From contig JACMJZ010000013.1 of NCBI GenBank assembly GCA_014380365.1, forward strand, positions 62,001 to 126,000: 64,000 nt of DNA, in the 5' to 3' direction. Of this stretch, positions 1 to 8,700 are shown piece by piece. A program made the position numbers and the translations under genes. Position 1 is the first letter of the stretch. The number at the start of each line of letters is the position of its first letter. The notes beneath the pieces are model-generated. The model did no database searches. It was not told where the DNA came from and saw nothing but the letters and a program-made list of their open reading frames with translations. The DNA is from Pyrinomonadaceae bacterium (lineage in GTDB: Bacteria > Acidobacteriota > Blastocatellia > Pyrinomonadales > Pyrinomonadaceae).

Positions 1-2
1 AA

Positions 3-167
3 TCAACCACCACGCAGCCGGGATTCGCCGTTAACGCCGACCCACAGGTTACAGAAGGCGTAGGAGCAACTGGCAAGAACCACTTCTATCTCGACTCAGA
101 CAGCAACACCATTCACGTCAACGCTACGCAGGCAGCAACCGTCGCCGATCCGCCAATCGGACAATAA
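3..167 (+). CDS. C-terminal end of a pilin-like protein (5' end outside window)
   Basis: An open frame enters from the left edge and stops at TAA 165-167, giving 54 residues. The tail carries the pattern 'GKNHFYLDSDSNTIHVN' followed by 'ATVADPPIG'. That resembles the C-terminal end of acidobacterial type IV pilin-like proteins, where a short Phe/Tyr-rich beta strand, a Gly/Asn turn and an 'A..DPP(I/L)' tail are common. The N-terminal prepilin helix that would prove this is outside the window. It is transcribed towards the minus-strand immunity array, so it is not part of that unit. The family call is an inference from resemblance only. Confidence 0.4.
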   Translation, partial: STTTQPGFAVNADPQVTEGVGATGKNHFYLDSDSNTIHVNATQAATVADPPIGQ

Positions 168-212
168 ATCGTCCAGGTCTTTAGGCCCCCAAAGGAAACG
201 ACTAACGCAAGT

Positions 213-569
213 CTAACCACCTATGCGTTGTTCCAAATCCTTCGACACTTCCTTCCCTTCACGATGTAAGTTGACGCCGTTTCGTCCATCTTGAGCAAAG
301 AAGCCAACAACAATGTCGATGGTTGGTTTCATCAATAAGCAGAACACGTCGCCTTGTCGATACACCTGTGGCAACATCCGGCCGTCGAGAAAGTCGAACA
401 CTCCCTTTGCTTCGTCAATTCCGCCAAACAGCACATTTACCAGAGAGCCATTTAGGCCTTCACAGTCACCTCCGCGCCAGATGCTCCCTCCTGCTGATGC
501 AACCACGTAACAAAGGAACTCGTGTGCTGACGCAATTTCGTGTACTGCCTCTATGATTCTGTCTTCCAT
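213..569 (-). CDS. Small hypothetical protein at the end of the immunity-gene array
   Basis: The product has 118 residues. The ATG is preceded by a good ribosome-binding site (AAGGAA directly upstream), which supports translation. I do not recognise the family. The sequence alternates short hydrophobic strands ('FLCYVVAS', 'SLVNVLFGG', 'VFCLLMKP', 'IDIVVGFFA') with charged helices at both ends. This is a compact alpha/beta layout, faintly like a roadblock/LC7 or profilin-like fold, but no diagnostic motif is visible. It has no signal peptide and no membrane helix, so it should be cytoplasmic. It lies on the same strand and in the same tandem array as SUKH, YezG-like and DUF6966-like genes. 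By position it could be another immunity protein of the upstream RHS toxin locus, but that is guilt by association only. Confidence 0.6.
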   Translation of the reverse strand: MEDRIIEAVHEIASAHEFLCYVVASAGGSIWRGGDCEGLNGSLVNVLFGGIDEAKGVFDFLDGRMLPQVYRQGDVFCLLMKPTIDIVVGFFAQDGRNGVNLHREGKEVSKDLEQRIGG

Positions 570-604
570 TTCCTTCTATTTTGAAGCGTTTCTGAAGAAA
601 CGCG

Positions 605-910
605 TCAGCGTTGGAGCAGCTCGGCAATCACTTCATCTAATTCCTCCGCAAGGTCCCACTGAAGTCTTCCTGCGTCATCTTTAGTGACCCCGCTAGACGG
701 GAGCGGGATTAGTGACAAATCTGAAAATGAACCCATTCCTGCGATAACATTCCTGATCTCCAAGAGCGTTTGCTGAAATTCAGGAGATTCAGTCTGGGTT
801 CGAGCAAGAATGTCCTTTCTGTCCTCAAACCATTCGGCATTTTTATCCACCCCGCAGGTGCGGAGTAAGCTAATTATCTTGCGAAGTACTTCATCCAACT
901 TCGTTATCAT
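605..910 (-). CDS. DUF6966-like small protein, putative immunity protein
   Basis: The product has 101 residues and is acidic and cytoplasmic. The N-terminal half is helical ('LDEVLRKIISLLRTCG...WFEDRK'). The middle carries 'IAGMGSFSDLSLIPL', which matches the 'GGMGSfnDLvl' motif I associate with DUF6966, a family often found near polymorphic toxins. The C-terminal helix is 'LAEELDEVIAELLQR'. It sits 35 nt from the 118-residue gene downstream, on the same strand as the RHS toxin and its YezG-like gene. An immunity role is inferred from family and context; the matching toxin tip is not in the window. The ATG at 910 has only a weak upstream purine stretch, so the start is less certain than the frame. 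Confidence 0.65.
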   Translation of the reverse strand: MITKLDEVLRKIISLLRTCGVDKNAEWFEDRKDILARTQTESPEFQQTLLEIRNVIAGMGSFSDLSLIPLPSSGVTKDDAGRLQWDLAEELDEVIAELLQR

Positions 911-1008
911 TTGAGTTTCACGGAATCTACGTTACCTCTTCGGGCAGCGCATGAATTGGATCGAGATATCGGTTACGAAGAGTTATGGCAACGGTGGGGT
1001 TGTGTGGA

Positions 1009-1143
1009 TCACCATTCGCTCATATAGAGGGTACCGTACCATTCCGTGAGTGACGGAAACCTTTGCGCAAGCAGACGCAAGTACTGATCTAAACGGCCCG
1101 CGCAGGCCTCCGATGATTCGCGTCGGGCTTTCCAATAGACCGG
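1009..1143 (-). pseudogene. Remnant of an Imm52-like immunity gene
   Basis: This stretch of the 911-1222 gap holds no intact gene. On the minus strand an open segment of 44 codons lies between two stops and has no start codon near its 5' end. It reads 'PVYWKARRESSEACAGRL', then 'DQYLRLLAQRFPSLTEWY'. The spacing of Y-W, R-E-S, C-A-x-R-L, L-L-A and W-Y is what I recall for the N-terminal half of Immunity protein 52. The expected continuation is lost at a TGA after 'GTLYMSEW'. The best reading is a truncated relic between the DUF6966-like and SUKH genes. The match is from memory and the fragment is short, so confidence is moderate. Confidence 0.42.
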
Positions 1144-1222
1144 CTACGGTATCAACCTTCAAACAGTCTTTTCCTTACGGTTTCACTGGCGGCGTGTGGA
1201 GCACTCTGAGGCCACCCGTAGC

Positions 1223-1750
1223 CTAAAAATTCAGGAAGGACTTCTCTTTGACAATTCCATCAGGTTCGCTTGCGGGATGTATGTTATCTACCTGCAGCCT
1301 ATTTATGAAATCGCCGAAGTCGTTGGCGATTTCGAATACAGATTCCTCGTCGGCAACAGCTTCATGATGCCAAAAAATAACACGTCCTGTTGACTTATCA
1401 AGACAGACTTGATTTCCACCCGGGGATTCTCCGAGCACAATCAGTCCCGAAGGAACCTGATCTTGATATGTAGCATTCTTGTTTTCTAATCCATTACTGT
1501 CCTGCGCAGTGCCATAGAGTATTTCAAGCGCATGGTAACCATCCGAATCTTCAAGGAACGTTCTCTCATTCGGCTTAAACTTCACATCCTTTTGGAAAAT
1601 AACAGCAGCGCCGAAGTGAACTAAAATCTGCCGAAGCTCTTCAGGAAGTGTATACGAAATCCTTCTTTCGAAAGACACGACGTCTAATTCGGCATCGATA
1701 GAGACTTTCCCATGAGCCGATGCGCCAAACTTTAACTCAAATTCATCCAT
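1223..1750 (-). CDS. SUKH (SMI1/KNR4) family immunity protein
   Basis: The product is about 175 residues. It shows the SUKH layout: an N-terminal 'YTLPEELRQILVHFGAA' segment, where the family has 'LP..y..fl...nGg', then a central region ending 'GLIVLGESPGGNQVCLD', then 'GRVIFWHHE' and a C-terminal helix 'VFEIANDFGDFINRL'. SUKH proteins are known immunity partners of many polymorphic toxins, nucleases among them, and act in the cytoplasm. GTG 1753 and ATG 1750 are adjacent in-frame starts; I chose the ATG. The frame stays open upstream into the broken DUF7716-like gene without another start codon. The neighbours are immunity-like on both sides, so this is probably an orphan immunity gene kept for protection against relatives' toxins. 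Confidence 0.82.
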   Translation of the reverse strand: MDEFELKFGASAHGKVSIDAELDVVSFERRISYTLPEELRQILVHFGAAVIFQKDVKFKPNERTFLEDSDGYHALEILYGTAQDSNGLENKNATYQDQVPSGLIVLGESPGGNQVCLDKSTGRVIFWHHEAVADEESVFEIANDFGDFINRLQVDNIHPASEPDGIVKEKSFLNF

Positions 1751-1753
1751 CAC

Positions 1754-2037
1754 CTTAGAATTGTCCTCGCAAGTCGGAAGCCGAACTTCAAACTCGGTTG
1801 GGAAGCTTGCTGCCGCGCATTGTTCGATTATGCCTTGTACCGAATAGATGTCTAAGGCGGGCTCTAACCCCTGCTCCGCTGCAAAGGATGGCTTTTCACC
1901 ATCGGGCTCTTCCCAGTCAAGGACCGCACTGCGAGTTGTTCATTCCAGTCCTCGTCCACCGGAAGAAAAAGATGTGATTTGGGAGAATACTCTCCTATAT
2001 TTTCCAAGACTTCGCCCAACTGAATCAACTTATTCAT
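1754..2037 (-). pseudogene. Frameshifted DUF7716-like (putative immunity) gene
   Basis: Two frames join to give one recognisable protein. An ATG at 2037 starts 'MNKLIQLGEVLENIGEYS' and reads through 'HLFLPVDEDWNEQLAV', but that frame runs into a stop at 1866-1864. From about 1925 the neighbouring frame continues the same protein as 'VLDWEEPDGEKPSFAAEQG', then 'LEPALDIYSVQGIIEQ'. The order 'LFLP..e.W......VLD.....P.FA...GL..AL....VQ.I' fits DUF7716 as I know it. A single-base indel near 1920-1930 explains the break. The second frame then runs without a stop into the SUKH gene, so the original 3' end is also lost. A sequencing error is the alternative explanation for the shift, but not for the missing C-terminus. 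Confidence 0.5.
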
Positions 2038-2085
2038 CCGCACGTACTGAGGCTGAGGTTCCGGGGATATTGGAATTGGAGTCGT

Positions 2086-2409
2086 TCAGTAGTCAAACTT
2101 AACTGTGTACTTCCAGCCTCCATTCGGCAACTGGGTAACCGTATATCCTGCTTTGCGCCAGACGTGCCCTCGCCGCTTAAACACATCAACTAATCTCAAT
2201 GTTGCCGAATACAAATCCTCTGTTGGCTCTACAATGTCCTTAAAGCCTTCAGGACTAATAATCTCATGGGCTAAGCCTTCAATTCCATCTTCAAATGAGT
2301 ATTCGATCTGTAGGACCGCGGATTTCCACCACTCAGGAGTCGCCGAGATCAAACTATCGGCGATTTCTTTGTCAATTGGCTCATGCTCTAGTTGTAGAGA
2401 GATGCCCAT
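2086..2409 (-). CDS. YezG-like immunity protein for the RHS nuclease toxin
   Basis: The product has 107 residues. It shows the YezG/DUF600 pattern: an N-terminal helix ('IDKEIADSLISATPEWWKSAV'), strands around 'LQIEYSFEDGIEGLAHEII', a central helix 'LYSATLRLVDVFKRRG', and the C-terminal 'GGWKYTVKFDY' that matches the family's 'gkfk..fdY' ending. YezG is known as the antitoxin of the YeeF nuclease in Bacillus. The ATG at 2409 lies 13 nt after the stop of the giant RHS gene, with GGGTAGGGA in that gap as a possible ribosome-binding site. An upstream in-frame start at 2454 would overlap the toxin and is less likely. Position and family together make it the cognate immunity gene for the RHS C-terminal nuclease. 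Confidence 0.78.
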   Translation of the reverse strand: MGISLQLEHEPIDKEIADSLISATPEWWKSAVLQIEYSFEDGIEGLAHEIISPEGFKDIVEPTEDLYSATLRLVDVFKRRGHVWRKAGYTVTQLPNGGWKYTVKFDY

Positions 2410-2422
2410 GCTATTCCCTACC

Positions 2423-2725
2423 CTATCGGTTAAAGATCGTGACGCCATGCACAAACTTGCCGTCCTGCTTTATCCAATGTGTCACAGCGAAAGGTCTCGC
2501 CTCATTAGCTCTACGAAGCGGCTGATGAACAGAACGAACCGTAGAGCCGGGGTTTTCAGCAGCCGTTCTACTCACCAAATGATCAAACGCTTTCTTCGGC
2601 CCCAGATTAGAACCTGGCGCCTCAGAGATTATATTTGCTCTGACATTAACCAGGGATGGATCGGCCACTCCACCTTCCGGAATTAGATGCCCCCTATGTT
2701 CTCCCATACTTCTACCACCTAAAGG
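2423..2725 (-). other. C-terminal HNH/ββα-Me-like nuclease tip of the RHS protein
   Basis: This is the last 100 or so residues of the RHS protein. The core is 'GEHRGHLIPEGGV', then 'LVNVRANIISEAPGSN', a helix 'GPKKAFDHLVSRTAAEN', and final strands 'FAVTHWI' and 'FVHGVTIF'. The R-G-H followed by conserved Asn residues is the layout of the DNA/RNA non-specific endonuclease family (Endonuclea_NS_2 type), where His is the general base and Asn binds the metal. The YezG-like gene next door agrees, since YezG pairs with this toxin class. The assignment of catalytic residues is inference. Confidence 0.65.
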
Positions 2726-5700
2726 CTCGGGGCGGTATCCTTTTCCCCTACCCTGATGCGGTCCTGTAATTCTACCTTCAGCTTGGATCGTCAGACCATT
2801 CTCATCAATCTGATATGAGACGGAAGGTTCGGTCAATTGTCTTTCTGAACCAATATACTCAGTTGCGTTCTTTGTCGTGGCCGGTCTCTCGCCGAGAGCC
2901 CCAAGTTCGCTACGCCGCCCGCTCTGAATTTGGCGCAGCGCGGTTCCACTAGATTTGGCTGCGTAATCGTCAAGCGCGTTACCCGCCTTCCTTGAGAGAT
3001 CAGTCACCTCCGTCTTAAGGGCGCGCAGATCACTAACAACGCTCGCGCGACCTTCGGCGTGTACACGAGACTGAGCCCGCCCCGGCATGGCAGCCCCGAA
3101 CGTGGCGCCCATCCCTCCGGTCAGCGCGTACGACCCGGGTGACGAGTAGCTCTCGCGGAACCCGCCGGCCATCTCCAGCGACTCGTTTAAGAACTTTTCG
3201 CCAGTGGCCAATCCCGCGCCGGCCAGTACGCGCGTCGTCAAACCTGCGCCCGCTAACCCCGCGCCCGCGCCACCCGTAAGTATGGCAAGCTCCAACTGCG
3301 CAAACGAGATCAAGACGTTCGCTGTCGTTTTTTGTTCAAACTGCTCTACCGTGATCTCACCATTGTCGAGCTGCGCGACCGTCTCTTCCTGTCGCTCCAG
3401 CGCTCCGAAGCTGATGAAGTTCCAGGCATCGTAGCCCGAGCGCGCGAGGGTGTTCTTAATGATGCCCAAGGTACTCGTCTCACCATTCTTGTTGATGCCG
3501 TACTCGCGCGCTGATTGCGCGATCGTGCCGCGATTCTCTTCGGACAAGTGACCCGTCGGATCGCTGAAGCGAAGCGGATTGTTATGCACGTACGCATAGC
3601 GATTCATGCTTTGCGCCATCATCGCCATGCCGGTGAAGCTGTCCTGCTGGATGAAGCTGCCTGAACTCGGTGAGTAGTAGCGCTCGCCGTTGCCCAGCGG
3701 CATCAGGCCAGTCTCGCCGTCGAGACGCTGACCCGTGTAACCAATCTGGTTGAAGCTGGCGCCACTCCCGCCCATGATCTGGCCCCAGGCGTCGTATTCG
3801 TAACGCGCGGAGACGGAGGCGGTCCCTTGGGTCAGTTGCGAAAGGGCCGTCGTCGAACCGAGCGCATCCGAGAAGTAGAAGCGGCTGCCTTCGTTCTCAA
3901 ACTCGCCTCGGACCACTTCGCCCGCGCCCAGGTCGTAACGGTTGATCAATCGGTCGACGTTGCCGTTGACAGCGTACTCGTTGACGACATCATCGCCGGC
4001 ATAGACATAGCGCAACGTGTTCGAGCCGTTGACGCTACGCTGTAAACGGCGCCGCGTGTGGTCGTAGTCGTAGGCAGCGAGCTCTTGTTGGCTGCCATTC
4101 AAGACGCGCCGCAACTGGTCGCGCGCATCATATTCGTAAGAAGCCGTAACCAGGTTGTTTTGTTTTTTCTCGGTCAGGTTTCCGTTTCGATCATAGCCGT
4201 AGAGCGTTTCGACCGAGCCCTCTGTCAACTGGGTCAGACGATTCAGATCGTCAAACTGCGCCGTGGAAGTGAAAAGTTGCCCGTCAGCGTTCTGCCGGCT
4301 CTCGGTTGTCTCGCCTTCGGCATTAGTCGACAGCGTAATCGTCGTCGTGCGGTCTCGTGCAGTCGCCGTGGTGCGATTGCCGACGCGGTCATAATCGAAA
4401 CCGGTCAGCCGCGTCCCCTCTGAGTAGCTGACAGAGGCGCCGGGAGCCGGGTTAGCCGGCCGTTGGCCCAGGCTTTGGTAATCGGCGCGGGTCAAGCGGT
4501 CGAGCAGATCGTAGTCGTAAGTGACGGCGCGCGTGATTGCGCCATTGAGTTTGCGCGTTTCTGACTTGCGGTTCGAGTTCGCGTCGTATTCGTAGTCGAA
4601 GGCGCTGCTCTCAGATCCGCTAACCATGTTCGTGATCCGCGTCGCGCGATCCGCATTGTCATACTGGTAATCGCGCTGCTGGCCGTTGCCGTAGGCGACT
4701 CGCTGCAGCAGCCCGTCCACGTGCCACGTGTAAGTAGCCGTCCCGCCGCCGCCGGGGAGTGTCGCCGTTTGCAGGCGATTACGCGCGTCGTATGCATAGG
4801 CGGTCGGCTTGTTCGCCGAATCGGTCAGCAAGGTGAGATTGTTGGCCGCGTCATAGTCGAACGAGACTCGGTGGCCGAACGGATTGGTCGTTGTCTTGAC
4901 CCGCGAGCGCTCGTCATAGGTCCGGGCGTAGCTGCGGGAAATCGGGGTAGCGCCGTTCAGGATTGCGCTTTCATTGACGCTCGTGAGGTTGCCTTCCGGG
5001 TCGTAGTCGTAGGCGTAACTGCGGGGCCCTGGACCATTCGTGTTGCCGTAAGCGAGATTCACCGGCCGGTCGAGTGCGTCGTAAGTGATTGCGCTCGTTT
5101 GCCCTTTGGCGTCGGTTACGCTGGTGCGGTTCGAGTTGGCGTCGTAACCGTAAGTGGTAACGAGGGTCTGCGGTTGGGTGACCGTGACGAGCCGGTCTAG
5201 CACGTCGTACTCGTAGCTAACCGTGCGGTCCAGCGCATCCTTGACCGACTTGAGGTTCTGCGCTGGATCATACGCAAAGCTCCACGCTCCGCCGCTTGCA
5301 TCCCTGACGGATTTGAGCGAGCCCAACCCGTTATAGGTATAGCTCGTTTTGTACGCCGCGCCCTTAGGGTCCGTGCGTTCCGTCAGCAAGCCTTCGCCGT
5401 CATAAACGAAGAAGGTCGTATTGCCGGCGCCATCTGTCCGCTTCTTCAAGTGATTTAGCGCGTCGTACTCCATGACGGCGTCCGGCCCCCGACCATCGTT
5501 CTGACGCAGAACGTTGCCAACCGCATCGTACACAAAGGTCTCGGTCTGCACGCTGGCGTGATCGATGCTGGTGGGGCGGTTCAGCTTGTCGTAGGTGTAG
5601 GCCGTGCGATGGTTGCGCCCGTCAATCATCGCGATGCGATTGTTGTTGCCATCGTACTCGTAGGTCGCGAGTGGCTGGCCGCCGTCAACTTCGCTCAGCA

Positions 5701-8700
5701 GCCGTCCCAGCGCATCGTACTGTGAAATTTTTCTTTGGCCTCGCCGGTCGGTGACCGTGCGCGTGTAGCCGCCGTTGTCGTTATGCTGGAGAAGCGTGAC
5801 CTGACCCTTGCGATCATGAATGGCTACCACGCGGTCGGCGTTGTCGTGTTGGAACGTCGTCGTCCGGCCCATAAAGTCGCTCTCGCTGGTTCGGTTAACG
5901 CCGTCATACACGTAGTTCATTGTCTTGCCGTCGGCGTTGCGCACCGACACCAGGCGATGCAAGCCGTCATAGCTGAGGACAATTTCGCGTCCGTTCGCGT
6001 CCCGCTTCGTTTCCTTGCTTTGCACGTCGTCATAGGTCGCCGTCATCACGTCGACGGTCTGTTCCGCATCTGCGACTCGGATTAACAGCTCACGGCCTAA
6101 ATTGTCATATGTCTTCGTGGAAACGCTTCCGCGCTTGTCGGTGTGCGACTGGACCAGCCCACCTCCGTCGTAAGAAACACTTTCACTAAACCCGCCGGGA
6201 TACGCGACCTGTGTCGCCCGATTTAAGCTGTCGAGCGTGTAGTCTGTCGTCCTCGAGAGCGCATCGGTAGCCGTCTTCAATCCGCCCAGCGCCGCGTAAC
6301 GCTTATCGAGAGCGTATGCGGGCACGGCGCCAACGACGCTCAGGTGTCCGACGTCACCATACGAGGAGAGTTCGCTGACCGTCTCCGCTGCGCGTGGATC
6401 AATGACGCGCATCGTGCGGCCATCGTAGGAATAGGTGGTGACGTATCGGTTGCCGTCGAACGAGACCTCGCGCTTCAGCGGTCGGGCGAGGGCGTCTTCC
6501 TGCAAGATCTCAGTCAAACCCTGCGGCGAACTCGCGCGCGTGGTCGTCCTGGTCGCGTCGTCGTAACTGATCGTGACGATGCGGCCCTGAGGATCATGAA
6601 TCTCGCGAAGCCGATTCATCGGATCGTATGACATCCGCGTCATGCGGCCCTTGCGATCTTGCTGCGAAAGCACATTTCCGTTGCCGTCGTAGCTGAATGC
6701 CTCGTTGTATGCGCCAGGAACATTCCGCTTCGTCAACCGGTGGAGACCGTCGTATTCCAGCGTCGTCACCTGGCCATACAAATTCACCTGTCGAGTGGGG
6801 TTGCCGACCTTGTCGAGGTCCTGCTGAAGCGTCTGACGCGAAGCGCCATGTGCACCTTCCACGATAACGGTCGCGAGAAAATTCAGATCATCATACGAGC
6901 TTTTTGTGACCACACCGCGCCGGTCGGTTTCCTCGAGCAGGTTGGAGTTCTCGTCATAGCGGAAGGGACGAATGAACGTGCCCGCGCCGCCGATGATTTC
7001 CTTCGTCTGCACGAGCCGATTCAAACCGTCGTAGGCGTTGGTCGTGTCGATGTGCTGCGTTCCGCCCGCCTGGACGGAGTGTCGCACTTGTCCTTCAGTC
7101 AGGTAGCTCACGGTCGTTACTAAGGTGTCGCGGAAGGCGGACGGGTCGACAGTGGTCTGCCTGACCACGTGGTCGAGCGCGTCGTACTCGTTCGTCATGG
7201 TCGCTGTGAGCGTCCCGCTTGCGCCCGTCGGGCGGCTGCGAAGATCGTAGGTGTAACTGGTATCTGCCTTCTTCGCGCCCGAAGTCTGCCGCGAAATTAA
7301 CGTCGCGTTACCAAAACCGTCATACGAGAGTGTGCTGGCGAAACCGTACTGGTCCAGGAAACCCGTAAGGTCGCCGTTCGCGGCATAGTCCAGCGTCATC
7401 ACGCGTCCCGTAGGCAGAGTGATCCCCGTGACGTTGCCGCGCCCGTCCAAATGGTAGAACGTTGTCTGGTTGTTGGCGTCGGTGACTGAGACAGGCTTGC
7501 TGAAAGTTTGGTCGAACAGCGCCCGCGTGGTCTGGCTGGCGCCCGGGCCACTCATCGTGCGCTCGATCGCATTGCCGCGCTCATCGAAACGTGACGTAGT
7601 CGTCAGTCCCTCGGAATCTGTTTCGGTCAGCTTATTGCCGTAACCGTCAAAGACAATAGTTGACTGCGCTCCGCGTGGCGCTTGCACGTTGACGGTCTTG
7701 TGCGGCGCTGACGGATCGCCGTCGTTCGTGGTGCTGAACTGATACCGCGTCAATTTTCCACGCCCATCGGTCACGTCTGCTGACGAGATGCGGCTGAAGG
7801 AGAATGAATAGCTGTAACTATTGTTTACATTTTCCGGCAGATGGCTGGCCTTCACGGCCCAACCGCCAAGCGTCAGTTCATATTCATAGCCGGTGATGTG
7901 GCTTTGCGTCGCCGTGTGGTTTGGCGCCTGGACCGACTTCAGCAGGTGTTCGGTACTGGCGTTGGTGCCGCCGGATGGATCGTAAGCGTATGACCACAGG
8001 CTCGCGCCCGTCGCCTGACTTATTTCGTCCGCGCCGGAACGTTCGGCACGTGCCAGATTGCCTTTAGCGTCGTATTGGTAATCAATCGTCAACCCGCCCG
8101 GGCCGATTATTTTCAAGATGCGCCAGGCCACCCCGAGCTGGGCCAACGCGAAACGGCGCCGCAGAGAGCGCAGGAATCTCTTGTTGGTGCAATTGACACC
8201 CGTATTACTGGTGGTCCCTGTGTCAAGCGTGCCGACAAACGGCGTCTCGCCCTGTTCGTAAGTGAAGATGAGTTTTCGGTTCGAAGAGTCCGACACTGAG
8301 GCGAGGCGGCCCTGCGTGTCGTAGCTGAGCGTGAGTTTATTGCCGTTAGGTTCTTCAATGAAGGAAAGGTTACCCATGTAACCGGAGTTGAAGAGCTCCT
8401 CGCTGCCAACCTCGAGGGCCTGATTAAAGTGGTATTTGACGTTAGCCTTCGTGAAGAAGTCGAAGCTGTTGTCCGAGTTCTTTCGCAGGGTGCCGTGATA
8501 CGGAGCTTCAGCCGCGGCGTTTGGCAACTTACTCGCCTTGAAGTTCTGGCCGCTGCCTTCGCCGCCCTCGATGACGTAAATGCTGTCGCTCGGATTAGTA
8601 ATATCCGGTTTGTGCTTGAGCAGCATTTGATAGTTATGGGCCCAACCGTAACCGAGCGAGTTGTAAGTGTTGCTAACCTGGCTGTTGTAAAAGCGGGTGA

